DNA of 64,000 bases from Curtobacterium sp. GC_Cur_3 (GCF_026544205.1 NZ_JALNUI010000008.1:62001-126000), one strand, 5' to 3'. Counted from the first letter of the stretch, positions 26,109-34,450 are shown. Numbers and translations are program-made. Notes: generated from the letters alone by a model not told the origin.

Positions 26109-26483
26109 GTGTCCATCGACTTCAACAAGATCCTGATCATCGGGATCATCGCGGTGCTGCTGCTGGGACCGCAGCGCCTGCCGATGTACGCACAGAAGCT
26201 CGCGGAGTTCGTCAAGGCCGTCCGTCGGTTCGCCGACACCGCCAAGGACCGCATGCGGGACGAGATGGGCCCGGACTTCGACGACGTCGACTGGCAGAAG
26301 CTCGACCCGCGACAGTACGACCCGCGGCGCATCATCCGCGATGCCCTCATCGACTCCGCCACCGGCTCCGGCATGGCTGACGCCGCCCCGACGCAGGTCA
26401 CGGCCAGCAGGGTCCGCGCACCGTCACCGGTGGTGCCGCTCGCCGCCGGCGAAGCCGCGCCCTTCGACGTCGAAGCCACCTGA
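26109..26483 (+). CDS. tatB: Twin-arginine translocase subunit TatB
   Basis: 124 residues. One N-terminal membrane helix (ILIIGIIAVLLLGPQRLP) is followed by the glycine-proline hinge and an amphipathic helix (MYAQKLAEFVKAVRRFADTAKDRM), then an acidic region and a loose tail. The LGPxRLP hinge is the TatA/B hallmark, and length and context favour TatB over TatA. It works with TatC, not in this window, to recognise folded proteins with RR signal peptides. It stands alone with its own terminator. Confidence 0.88.
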   Translation: MSIDFNKILIIGIIAVLLLGPQRLPMYAQKLAEFVKAVRRFADTAKDRMRDEMGPDFDDVDWQKLDPRQYDPRRIIRDALIDSATGSGMADAAPTQVTASRVRAPSPVVPLAAGEAAPFDVEAT

Positions 26484-26506
26484 CGCCCGTCTCCTGACGG
26501 CGGACT

Positions 26507-26538
26507 GGAGGCCCGGTGCCAGCTGGCACCGGGCCTCC
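26507..26538. terminator. Palindromic bidirectional terminator between tatB and the chitinase gene
   Basis: A perfect 32-base palindrome with the core CCCGGTGCCAGCTGGCACCGGG between two converging genes. Beyond one mismatch, four more bases pair on each side. It has the same core as 2587-2632. Confidence 0.87.
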
Positions 26539-26555
26539 TGTCCTGATCCGCGCCG

Positions 26556-27866
26556 CTACTTCAGGTCGGCGAGGAACCGGTCGGTCCAGGCCAGTGCTGC
26601 CGTGCCGCTGACGGAGCTGCACGTCGCCGAGGCGGTGCTCGTCGGGGTGGCACAGGGGGTGTCGCGGTCGAGCGACCACGTGTGCACGCCGGCCAGTCCG
26701 TGCGACTTCACGTACGTGGAGACGGTGTCGACGTCGGCGAGGGTGAAGACCTCGTCCGACGCGTCGTTCACACCGAGCATCGGCGTGACCTCGATCTTCG
26801 CGGCGGCGATGCCGTACGTGTGCTGCAGGTTCGTGACGGCCTGGATCGTCGACTGGCCCATCTGGCAGGTCGAGCCGACGATGACGCAGTTCGCCGAGGT
26901 GGCCCGGCCGAAGTCCATCGTCATGAGGTTGACGGTGTAGTTCGTCAGGGTGGAGGCCTTGATCGCCTTCACGGTGGCGTCACCGGTGCCGTTCAGTCCG
27001 CCGTACGAGCCGTCCGACGCCGCGAGGGTCGCCAGCGTGAACGAGAACCGCAGACCCGGGTACTTCGCCTGCGCCAGTGCTGCCGCGTTGACGAGGTTCT
27101 GCACGTCGGCGGCGGACTGCCCGCTCTCGATGTCGAAGTCGACGCCGATCATGTGCGGGCTGGCGTAGCGGGCGATGAAGCTCTGCAGCGCGGTGCCGGA
27201 GCACTTGAACTGTCCTGCGGCCCCGCCCGTGCTGACGATGTAGTTCACCCCGGCCGCGTCGAGCTTCGGGATGTTCGCGCTCGCGAAGGCGTCAGCGGCG
27301 ACCCCGCCCCAGTTCTCGCTGCCGCACGTGCCCGTCGCGAAGGCGAGGGTGATGGCCTTGAGCCCGGGCTCGCGCGTGGACACCAGGCTGTTGCTGGACC
27401 CGACGACCGGTATCCGGCTGCCGGTGACCGCGGTGTTCATCACGTTCGTGTTCCAGTCGAGGTTCACGGTGACGTCCTTGTACGGGCTGAAGACCAGGCC
27501 GCTCGCGGTGCCCGTGCTCCCGGTGCCGGGTGTCGTCGTGCCGCCACCACCCGTCCCGCCGCCACCGGTGCCGCCGCCGCCCGTGCTGCCACCGGTGCAC
27601 GCGCCGTTCGAGGTCCACGGCTGCCCGCTGCCGGTCGCTCCGGAGTGCGTCGCCGGGTCGTCGCCCTGCGTCCACCAGTTGGCGGTGTAGTTCGTGCCGT
27701 TCTCGCTGACCGAGGTGCCGCCGTTGTAGGCGGTGCTCGATGCCCACGGGGTGGCGCACGTCGTCGCCGCCTGCGCGGTGACCGGTGCAGCGATGATCGT
27801 CCCGCCGACGATTGCTGCCACGGCGGCGCCGACGGTGCCGATCCTGATCCGGGTGGTCCTGTTCAC
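26556..27866 (-). CDS. Secreted chitinase, CBM5/12 plus glycoside hydrolase family 18
   Basis: 436 residues: a signal peptide ending near TAQAA; a chitin-binding module of type CBM5/12 (ATPWASSTAYNGG, then NWWTQGDDPATHSGATG); a Gly-Thr linker of repeated GGGGT; and a GH18 catalytic barrel. MIGVDFDIES carries the DxDxE motif, with Glu as the acid catalyst. It should be exported and cut chitin from fungi or insects. GTG 27866 has AGGAGA six bases upstream and begins a proper signal sequence. A 31-bp inverted repeat lies about 70 bases upstream of the start and may control induction. Confidence 0.92.
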   Translation of the reverse strand: MNRTTRIRIGTVGAAVAAIVGGTIIAAPVTAQAATTCATPWASSTAYNGGTSVSENGTNYTANWWTQGDDPATHSGATGSGQPWTSNGACTGGSTGGGGTGGGGTGGGGTTTPGTGSTGTASGLVFSPYKDVTVNLDWNTNVMNTAVTGSRIPVVGSSNSLVSTREPGLKAITLAFATGTCGSENWGGVAADAFASANIPKLDAAGVNYIVSTGGAAGQFKCSGTALQSFIARYASPHMIGVDFDIESGQSAADVQNLVNAAALAQAKYPGLRFSFTLATLAASDGSYGGLNGTGDATVKAIKASTLTNYTVNLMTMDFGRATSANCVIVGSTCQMGQSTIQAVTNLQHTYGIAAAKIEVTPMLGVNDASDEVFTLADVDTVSTYVKSHGLAGVHTWSLDRDTPCATPTSTASATCSSVSGTAALAWTDRFLADLK

Positions 27867-27934
27867 GCGGTTCTCCTGTTCCTCGCCCGGCGTCGTTGCC
27901 GAGAGGGTGGAACTCCTGCGCCCTGATTCCGCAG

Positions 27935-27965
27935 GAGCATTGTGCAATTACCTTGCATAATGCTC
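27935..27965. promoter_or_regulatory. AT-rich inverted repeat, candidate operator of the chitinase gene
   Basis: GAGCATTGTGCAA, five bases TTACC, then TTGCATAATGCTC: arms of 13 with 12 matching. It lies 69 bases upstream of the chitinase start and is far richer in A and T than its surroundings. The size and symmetry suit a dimeric repressor or activator. It does not resemble the DasR site that controls chitinases in Streptomyces. Confidence 0.65.
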
Positions 27966-28296
27966 GTGAGTGTCGAGCAGCGTCCATGAAGAGACGTACA
28001 GGGTTGATCGGATGGGCACGGTCGGATGTTGAGGGAGGCGTTTCAGGCCACGGCCGGGGTCGAGGCCCAAGCGCGAAACCTGCGGCCCCGTCTCGCGACG
28101 GACGTCCGTCCATCCGACTGACCCGCAACGATCGTTCCCGCCCACGACGCCCGCGTGGCAGGCGGAATCGCGCGTTGCACGTCGAAAGATCCGACCCCCT
28201 ACGCGCGTTTTGACTCGCCACGCGCGGAACGGCCGAGCACGCGCGGAACCGGCGAGCACGCGTGAGACGACCTGCAGCGTGCCGGGCGGTGCCGGG
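27966..28296. other. Gene-free stretch between the chitinase promoter and mrp
   Basis: About 330 bases without a convincing coding region. Near its end at 28219-28266 there are two and a half copies of a 19-base tandem repeat beginning CACGCGCGGAAC. No strong terminator was seen for mrp. Confidence 0.6.
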
Positions 28297-29463
28297 TCAG
28301 GAGGGGGAGAGCCCGAGCTTCCGTCCGGCGAGCCCTCGGCCCATCGCGGTCACGCGGTCGGCGACGGCGACGAGCGCGACCGCAGCCGGGTCCGACGGCG
28401 CACCGAGCACCACGGGGACGCCGGAGTCGCCGCCCTCGCGCAGGGGCACGGAGAGCGGGACGCTGCCGAGCACCGGGACGGGGGCGTCCTGCCCGCGGGA
28501 GAGCCGCCGAGCGGTCTCGTCGCCACCGCCCTCACCGAAGAGGTGCAGCACGGAGCCGTCCGGCTGCACGAGCCCGGACATGTTCTCGATCACGCCGATG
28601 ACCCGCTGGCCGGTCTGTCGCGCGACGATCCCGCTGCGCTCGGCCACGTCGGCCGCAGCGGCCTGCGGCGTGGTGACGACGAGGACCTCGGCGTGGGGGA
28701 GCAGCTGCCCGACGGAGATGGCCACGTCACCGGTGCCCGGCGGCATGTCGAGCAGGAGCACGTCGAGGTCGCCGAACCACACGTCCGACAGGAACTGGTT
28801 CACGGTGCGGTGCAGCATCGGCCCGCGCCAGGACACCGCGGTCGAGGCGTCGTCGACGAACATCCCGATCGAGATGACCTTCACGTCGTGGGCGACCGGC
28901 GGCAGGATCATGCTGTCGACCCGGGTCGGGCGGGGAGCGACGCCGTGCTCGTCGGTCAGGCCCATGAGCCCCGGGACGCTGAAGCCGTGCACGTCGACGT
29001 CGACGACCCCGACGCGCATCCCACGACGGGCCAGCGCCACGGCGAGGTTGACCGTCACGGTGGACTTGCCGACACCGCCCTTGCCGCTCGTGACGGCGAT
29101 CACCCGGGTGAGCAAGTCCGGGGTGAACTGGACGCCCTGGGGTCGGCCCTCGCGCAGCCGCTCGGTGAGGGCACGGCGCACGGCGGGGTCCATCACGGAG
29201 ACGTCGACGTCCACGCCGGTGACGCCCGCGACGGAACCGGCTGCGGCGCGGACGTCCCGCTCGATCGTGTCGGCGGCCGGGCACCCGACGATCGTGAGCT
29301 GCAGGTCGACCCGCACCGAGCCTCCCGGCTGGACGGCGACACCACGGATCATGTCGAGCTCCGTGACGGGCCGCCGGATCTCGGGGTCGATCACGCGACC
29401 GAGCGCGACGAGGACCGCGGCGCCGAGCGCTTCGTCGTCCACGGGGCGCGTGGCGTCAGCCAC
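28297..29463 (-). CDS. mrp: Mrp/ApbC-type P-loop ATPase, putative Fe-S cluster carrier
   Basis: 388 residues. The N-terminal 90 residues are a MIP18/DUF59 domain with a single cysteine in TIVGCPAADTIERDV. The C-terminal part is the Mrp ATPase: AVTSGKGGVGKSTVTVNLA (deviant Walker A), DVDVHGFSVPGLMG, and LLLDMPPGTGDVAISV. At the point where most Mrp proteins have CxxC after ENMS, this one reads ENMSGLVQPDGSVLHLFGEG, without cysteines; mycobacterial Mrp is similar. It is the last of three overlapping genes and begins GTGGCTGA over the DUF1003 stop. Confidence 0.9.
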   Translation of the reverse strand: MADATRPVDDEALGAAVLVALGRVIDPEIRRPVTELDMIRGVAVQPGGSVRVDLQLTIVGCPAADTIERDVRAAAGSVAGVTGVDVDVSVMDPAVRRALTERLREGRPQGVQFTPDLLTRVIAVTSGKGGVGKSTVTVNLAVALARRGMRVGVVDVDVHGFSVPGLMGLTDEHGVAPRPTRVDSMILPPVAHDVKVISIGMFVDDASTAVSWRGPMLHRTVNQFLSDVWFGDLDVLLLDMPPGTGDVAISVGQLLPHAEVLVVTTPQAAAADVAERSGIVARQTGQRVIGVIENMSGLVQPDGSVLHLFGEGGGDETARRLSRGQDAPVPVLGSVPLSVPLREGGDSGVPVVLGAPSDPAAVALVAVADRVTAMGRGLAGRKLGLSPS

Positions 29464-30016
29464 GGAGGTCCGCCGTGCGCTCCGGGTCCCCGTCGTCGAT
29501 CGCGTCGCGGCGGTCCAGCTCCTCGAGCAGGGACCGGAGCTCGGCGCGGATGAAGTCCTTCGAGGCCATGTCGCGCATCGCCAGGCGGAGGGCGACGACC
29601 TCGCGAGCGAGGTACTCGGTGTCGGCGAGGTTGCGTTCCGCGCGCTGCCGGTCCTGCTCGAACTGCACGCGGTCGCGGTCGTCCTGCCGGTTCTGTGCGA
29701 GCAGGATCAGCGGGGCGGCGTAGGAGGCCTGCAGCGAGAGCACGAGGGTCAGGGCGGTGAAGCCGATGGCTGCCGAGTCGAACTGCAGCGCCTTCGGGGT
29801 GAGGATGTTCCAGGCCATCCAGACCACACAGAAGAGCGTCAGGCCGACGAGGAACCAGGGCGTTCCCATCGCACGTGCGATGCCTTCGGTCGCCCGCCCG
29901 AAGGCGTCACCGCGGCCGTTGCGGCGGCGTGTGGGGAGCACGCGCGTGCGCATCCCCTTCGGGGAGTCGAGCCGTTCGTCGGGCCGGTCGCGCCGGTTCT
30001 CATCCGTTCGTGCCAC
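29456..30016 (-). CDS. DUF1003 membrane protein
   Basis: 186 residues: a basic N-terminal tail, two membrane helices (PWFLVGLTLFCVVWMAWNIL and a second ending SLQASYAAPLILLAQ), then a charged coiled-coil region (DRDRVQFEQDRQRAERNLAD). The asparagine-containing first hairpin and the SYAAPLILLAQNR ending are standard for DUF1003. The function is unknown; it may act as an accessory to the MgtE-N/CBS protein encoded just upstream. It overlaps that gene by 17 bases and mrp by eight, so all three are translationally linked. Confidence 0.88.
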   Translation of the reverse strand: MARTDENRRDRPDERLDSPKGMRTRVLPTRRRNGRGDAFGRATEGIARAMGTPWFLVGLTLFCVVWMAWNILTPKALQFDSAAIGFTALTLVLSLQASYAAPLILLAQNRQDDRDRVQFEQDRQRAERNLADTEYLAREVVALRLAMRDMASKDFIRAELRSLLEELDRRDAIDDGDPERTADLRG

Positions 30017-31316
30017 GGGTCGTCCTCCTTCCCGTCGTCATCGGGGTCCTGCGGCTGCGGGCGCGCAGCCGTGCGGGTTCACCGTCGCCCTGACTTCGCC
30101 AGTCGTCGGGCAGGACGTGGTCGAGCACGTCGTCGATCGTCACCACCCCGACCAGGCGGTGGGCGTCGTCGACCACGGGGACGGACACGAGGTTGTAGGT
30201 CGCCATGACCCGCGTGACCTCGGCGGCGCTGGCGTCCACGCGCACCGGTTCGGTCTGCTGGTCGATGAGCGTGCCGAGGCGTTCGTTCGGCGGGTAGCGC
30301 AGCATCCGCTGGAAGTGCACGAGGCCGAGGAACCGACCGGTCGGGGGTTCGTACGGCGGCAGCGTCACGCAGACGCTCGCACCGAGGGCGGGAGCGAGCT
30401 CGTGGCGGCGGATCAGCGCGAGGCCCTCGGCCACGGTGGCGTCCGCGGAGACGATCACGGGCTCGGTCGTCATGAGACCACCGGCCGTGTCGGGCTCGTA
30501 CTCCAGGAGCATGCGGACGTCCTGCGCCTCTTCCGGCTCCATGAGCTGCAGGAGGGCCTCGCTCCGCTCGTCGGAGAGCTCGGCGAGCAGGTCGGCGGCG
30601 TCGTCCGGCTGCATCTGGTCGAGGACGTCGGCCGCGCGGGCGTCCTCGAGCGAGGAGAGGATCTCGACGCGGTCCTGGTCGGGCATCTCCTCGAGCACGT
30701 CGGCGAGACGGTCGTCGGGGAGCTCCTCGGCGACCTCGAGCCGGCGTTCCACGGGCAGGTCGAGCAGCGTCGACGCGAGGTCGGCGGCGACGAGGTCCGA
30801 GTACGCCGCGATGACGTGCTCGGCGGACTGCGACTCACCGGGGAGCTCGTCCTCGGTGACCTCGTTCCACGTCGCGAACGTCGTGGGGCCCTTGCCGAAC
30901 GGGGACGGCGTGGTCTTGGGCTTGCGCAGGAACAGCTGCGCCACTTCCCAGTCGCCCTGGCCGCGGTCCTCGATCGCGATGTCCTCGATCGTGGCGCGGA
31001 TGCGGTCGCGGGTGATGAGGACCTTGCGGCCGAGCATCTCCGCGATGACCCGGACCTCGCCGCCGCGCTGGACGAAGCGGCGCATGTTCACGAGGCCGGT
31101 GGTGATGACCTGTCCCGCACCGATCGAGGTGATCCGACCGACCGACACGAAGATGCGGCGCTTGCCGGGGACCTCGACGATCAGCCCGACGACGTGCGGG
31201 GGGTCCGCCCGTCGGTAGACGACCAGGACGTCCCGGACCTTGCCGACGCGGTCGCCGGCGGGGTCGAAGACGGAGCACCCGGCCAGGCGGGCGACGAATA
31301 CCTTCGTGGCGCTCAC
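30000..31316 (-). CDS. Soluble PRC-barrel, MgtE-N and CBS-pair protein
   Basis: 438 residues with three recognisable parts. Residues 1-140 contain a PRC-barrel-like region (GCSVFDPAGDRVGKVRDVLVV). Residues about 185-300 form the superhelical MgtE N domain (LLDLPVERRLEVAEELPDD, EEMPDQDRVEIL). Residues 300-420 hold two CBS motifs ending LVGVVTIDDVLDHVLPDDW. The transmembrane pore of true MgtE magnesium transporters is missing, so this looks like a magnesium- or nucleotide-sensing partner and not a transporter. Mycobacterial Rv1232c has the same make-up. GTG 31316 lies six bases from TACGCT, a strong argument for that start. Confidence 0.88.
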   Translation of the reverse strand: MSATKVFVARLAGCSVFDPAGDRVGKVRDVLVVYRRADPPHVVGLIVEVPGKRRIFVSVGRITSIGAGQVITTGLVNMRRFVQRGGEVRVIAEMLGRKVLITRDRIRATIEDIAIEDRGQGDWEVAQLFLRKPKTTPSPFGKGPTTFATWNEVTEDELPGESQSAEHVIAAYSDLVAADLASTLLDLPVERRLEVAEELPDDRLADVLEEMPDQDRVEILSSLEDARAADVLDQMQPDDAADLLAELSDERSEALLQLMEPEEAQDVRMLLEYEPDTAGGLMTTEPVIVSADATVAEGLALIRRHELAPALGASVCVTLPPYEPPTGRFLGLVHFQRMLRYPPNERLGTLIDQQTEPVRVDASAAEVTRVMATYNLVSVPVVDDAHRLVGVVTIDDVLDHVLPDDWRSQGDGEPARLRARSRRTPMTTGRRTTRGTNG

Positions 31317-31322
31317 CCGACC

Positions 31323-31328
31323 AGCGTA
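31323..31328 (-). promoter_or_regulatory. Leaderless promoter -10 of the CBS-DUF1003-mrp operon
   Basis: TACGCT on the minus strand, six bases from GTG 31316. Confidence 0.62.
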
Positions 31329-31396
31329 GCCGCTCGCACGGGCCCTTCCCTGGCGGCTCTCGTGCGATCGCAAGGGGAACGGTGGAAGATGACTGT

Positions 31397-32320
31397 GTGA
31401 GCACTCAGAGCCCCTTCCGCGGACGCACGGCGCAGGTCTTCCCCACGTTGCCCCGCGGCGACGTCCTCGGCACCTTCGACAGCTACCCCGACGCCCAGGC
31501 GGTCGTGGCGAAGCTCGCCGAGTCCGACTTCCCCGTGAACAAGCTCTCGATCGTCGGCAACGAGCTCAAGACCGTCGAGCGCGTCACCGGCAAGATGACC
31601 TACGGCCGCGCCGCCCTCGCCGGAGCCCTCTCCGGGCTCTGGCTCGGCTTCTTCTTCGGCATCGTCCTGACGCTGTTCTCGCCCACCGCGAGTGGGCTGA
31701 TCTTCGCCGCGGCCCTGATCGGCGCGGCGTTCGGCGTGCTCTACGGCGTCGTGTCGTTCGCGATCACCAAGCGCCAGCGCGACTTCACGAGCGTGCACCA
31801 GGTGCTCGCCACGAACTACCAGATCATCGTCGACCCGCAGCTCGTCGGGCAGGCACAGCGGATCCTCGGGCAGTTCGGGGCCACCCCGCACGCCGCGTGG
31901 AACCCCGGCCAGTCCTCCAACGCGCCCTTCCAGGGGCGTCCGCCCCAGCAGCAGGCACCCCAGCAGCCGCAGCAGCAGCCGTGGCGACCGGGCCCGGACC
32001 AGAGCTCGCCCTACGGTGGGCACGCCACACCGCACAACCAGCCAGGAGGCCCGGGTCAGTCCGGTCCGTTGGCTCCGGCCCCCGGGACCCAGCCGCGCTA
32101 CGGCACGAACGACGGTCCGCGCTACGGCGAGGTGCCCCAGCAGGGTCAGCGCCCGCCGCAGCAGCCGGCTGCGCCGACCGCCGCGCCCGCCCCGCGTGCT
32201 GACGAGCCGCCGCGCTACGGCGAGCGGGTCCCCGGGGCGACCCCGCCGGCCCCCACGTCGGACGACGCTCCCGAGCGGCGCCAGGACGACGACCAGACAC
32301 GGGGCGACGACCGCCGCTGA
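31397..32320 (+). CDS. General-stress (GSP17M-like) membrane protein with a proline-rich tail
   Basis: 307 residues. The N-terminal part (GDVLGTFDSYPDAQAVVAKLAESDF, NKLSIVGNELKTVERV) resembles the GSP17M domain, and two membrane helices follow (LSGLWLGFFFGIVLTLF and AALIGAAFGVLYGVV). From about residue 175 a long disordered tail rich in Gln, Pro and Gly repeats the motif PRYGE or RYGT three or four times. The function is unknown. GTG 31397 begins VSTQSPFRG; GTG 31382 would add five residues. The gene starts about 80 bases from the divergent CBS operon. Confidence 0.82.
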   Translation: MSTQSPFRGRTAQVFPTLPRGDVLGTFDSYPDAQAVVAKLAESDFPVNKLSIVGNELKTVERVTGKMTYGRAALAGALSGLWLGFFFGIVLTLFSPTASGLIFAAALIGAAFGVLYGVVSFAITKRQRDFTSVHQVLATNYQIIVDPQLVGQAQRILGQFGATPHAAWNPGQSSNAPFQGRPPQQQAPQQPQQQPWRPGPDQSSPYGGHATPHNQPGGPGQSGPLAPAPGTQPRYGTNDGPRYGEVPQQGQRPPQQPAAPTAAPAPRADEPPRYGERVPGATPPAPTSDDAPERRQDDDQTRGDDRR

Positions 32321-32363
32321 GCGGTCACGGCGCCCCGCCTCCCGACGCCCCGCATCCCGACGC

Positions 32364-32420
32364 CGAACGGCCACGGATCGTCGCCTGCTGAACAGCGGGT
32401 GGACGGTTCGTGGCCGTTCG
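32364..32420. terminator. Bidirectional hairpin between converging genes
   Basis: Arms CGAACGGCCACGGA and TTCGTGGCCGTTCG match at 13 of 14 positions across a 29-base loop. The loop contains a second small hairpin. Confidence 0.75.
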
Positions 32421-32480
32421 TCGTCGCGGCGTGTGCTCCGTCGAGCGGCGCGTGCTGCTGAGCGGCGTGTGTCGCTCGGG

Positions 32481-32957
32481 TCAGAGGAGCTTCGAGAAGC
32501 AGATCGACAGGGGAGCGCCCTGGTACGGACCGAAGTTCGCGATCCGGGTGAAGCCCTCGCGCTCGTAGAAGCGGATGGCCCGGGTCTGCGCCGGACCGGT
32601 CTCGAGCACGACGGCCGGTGACCCGAGGTCGAGCGCGGCCTCCTCGAGGCGCCGGAGGATGTCCGTCGCGACACCGGCACCACGGGACTCACGCCGGACG
32701 TACATCCGCTTGATCTCCGTGATGCCGTCGTCGACGAGTCGGAGGCCCCCACACCCGAGCGGGGTGCCGTCCTGGTCGCGGGCGACGAAGAAGACGGCCA
32801 TCGACTCGGCCGTCGGCTTGCGCCCCGGTTCAGTGTCGCCCCCGTAGGTGCTGTCGATCTCGATGCGCTGGGCGGCACGCAGCCGCTGCGCGTCGGGCGA
32901 GTCGAAGTGCTCGACGTCGATCGTGATGCTCTGCGGGGTGACCTCGGGGGTGCTCAC
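32481..32957 (-). CDS. GNAT-family N-acetyltransferase
   Basis: 158 residues with the GNAT fold: CGGLRLVDDGITEIKRMYVRRESRGAGVATDILRRLEE carries the acetyl-CoA pyrophosphate loop (RRESRGAGVA), and RAIRFYEREGFTRI the final motif. The substrate is unknown. The start overlaps the stop of the aminopeptidase P gene as GTGA, so it is the second gene of a two-gene operon; acetylation of a peptide end or an amino acid released by the peptidase is a possible but unproven link. Confidence 0.88.
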   Translation of the reverse strand: MSTPEVTPQSITIDVEHFDSPDAQRLRAAQRIEIDSTYGGDTEPGRKPTAESMAVFFVARDQDGTPLGCGGLRLVDDGITEIKRMYVRRESRGAGVATDILRRLEEAALDLGSPAVVLETGPAQTRAIRFYEREGFTRIANFGPYQGAPLSICFSKLL

Positions 32958-34450
32958 CCGTTCAGGCTAGCGCCGGAGCCGGCGATCCACCCCTCCACGT
33001 CCGAGGGGGTCCTGGGGATCCCGACCGACAGGTTCTCGGCGCCGTCGGCGGTCACCAGGACGTCGTCCTCGATGCGGACACCGATGCCGCGGAACTCCTC
33101 GGGCACGGTGAGGTCGTCCTGCTGGAAGTACAGGCCGGGCTCGATCGTGAAGACCATGCCGGCCTCCACGACGCCGTCGATGTAGAGCTCGCGGCGGGCC
33201 TTCGCGCAGTCGTGGACGTCGAGCCCGAGGTGGTGGCTCGTGCCGTGCACCATGTACCGGCGGTGGAACTGGTTGTCCGGCTGCAGGGACTCCTCGGCCG
33301 AGACGGGCAGGAAGCCCCACTCGGCGGTCTTCCGCGCGATGACCTCCATCGCCGTGGCGTGCACCTGGCGGAAGGTGATGCCCGGCTTCACGATCGCGAA
33401 CGCGGCGTCGGCGGCTTCGAGGACGGCCTCGTAGACCATGCGCTGCACGGGGGTGAACGTCCCGCTGACGGGCAGCGTGCGGGTGATGTCCGCGGTGTAG
33501 AACGAGTCGACCTCCACCCCCGCGTCGATGAGGATGAGGTCCCCGGGCTGCACGGCGCCGTCGTTCCGGGTCCAGTGCAGGATGCACGCGTGGTGGCCCG
33601 AGGCCGCGATCGTGTCGTACCCGACCGTGTTGCCGTCGGCGCGGGCGCGGCGGTTGAAGGTGCCCTCGACGATGCGCTCGCCGCGGGGGTGCGCCAGCAC
33701 GGCGTCGAAGTCGGCGATGACGTCGGCGAAGCCGTGTGCGGTGGCGTCGACGGCCTTGCGGAGCTCGTTGACCTCGTACGCGTCCTTGACCAGGCGGAGC
33801 TCGGACAGGTCGCGTGACAGGACGTCGGCCGTCGCGGGGGAGCCGTCGGTCTCGCCGGCGCCGCCGACGGGGGAGCCGAGGCGCTCGTCGAGGGAGCGGG
33901 TGAGCTCGGGGTCGGCGTCACGGACGACGAGCGCGGTGTCGTCGAGGGCGTCGAGGACGGCGGGGAGGTCGCCGAGGTCGGCGGTCGCGACGCCGAGGTC
34001 CGCCGCGACCTCCTGCAGGGAGGGACGCGGACCGACCCAGAACTCGCCGATCTCCGGGTTGGCGTAGAACTCCTCGGAGTCGCGGCCGGCCGTGGCGCGG
34101 AGGTACAGGGTGGCGTCGTGCCCGTCGGCGGTCGGCGTCATCACGAGCACGGAGCCGACGACGGTGTCGGTACCCCAGCCGGTGAGGTGCGCGAACGTGG
34201 AGTGCGGGCGGAACGGGTAGTCGCAGTCGTTCGAGCGGACCTGGGCGGTGCCGGCGGGCACGACGACCGTGCGCCCGGGGTGCAGCTCGGACACCCGGGC
34301 CCGTCGCGCGGCGGCGAAGGGCGCCTGCTCGCGCTGTTCGGGCAGGGGACGGTCGTGCTCGGCCCACTGGGACCCGATGAAGTCCTTGAACGTGGCGGAT
34401 CCGGGAGTGGTGGAGCGGTTGCTCGTCGCGCGGGGAGTGGTGTCGGCCAT
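32954..34450 (-). CDS. Xaa-Pro aminopeptidase P family (M24)
   Basis: 498 residues. The N-terminal domain is of the creatinase type; the C-terminal pita-bread domain has all five metal ligands: DAGVEVDSFYTADITRT (two Asp), HGTSHHLGLDVHD (His), IEPGLYF (Glu) and GIGVRIEDDVLV (Glu). It removes an N-terminal residue before proline using two manganese or cobalt ions. ATG 34450 begins MADTTPRATSNRS and lies six bases from a weak GATGAT hexamer. A second gene (acetyltransferase) follows by a four-base overlap. Confidence 0.93.
   Translation of the reverse strand: MADTTPRATSNRSTTPGSATFKDFIGSQWAEHDRPLPEQREQAPFAAARRARVSELHPGRTVVVPAGTAQVRSNDCDYPFRPHSTFAHLTGWGTDTVVGSVLVMTPTADGHDATLYLRATAGRDSEEFYANPEIGEFWVGPRPSLQEVAADLGVATADLGDLPAVLDALDDTALVVRDADPELTRSLDERLGSPVGGAGETDGSPATADVLSRDLSELRLVKDAYEVNELRKAVDATAHGFADVIADFDAVLAHPRGERIVEGTFNRRARADGNTVGYDTIAASGHHACILHWTRNDGAVQPGDLILIDAGVEVDSFYTADITRTLPVSGTFTPVQRMVYEAVLEAADAAFAIVKPGITFRQVHATAMEVIARKTAEWGFLPVSAEESLQPDNQFHRRYMVHGTSHHLGLDVHDCAKARRELYIDGVVEAGMVFTIEPGLYFQQDDLTVPEEFRGIGVRIEDDVLVTADGAENLSVGIPRTPSDVEGWIAGSGASLNG

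Noticed and set aside
27948..28259. A 103-residue minus-strand open frame ahead of the chitinase
   Set aside because: It has no ribosome site, no family resemblance, overlaps the candidate operator, and codon use is not like neighbouring genes.
31382..31396. GTG 31382 as start of the stress protein
   Set aside because: It adds only MEDDC, with no ribosome site gained, while VSTQSPFRG is the more usual kind of N terminus; both remain possible.
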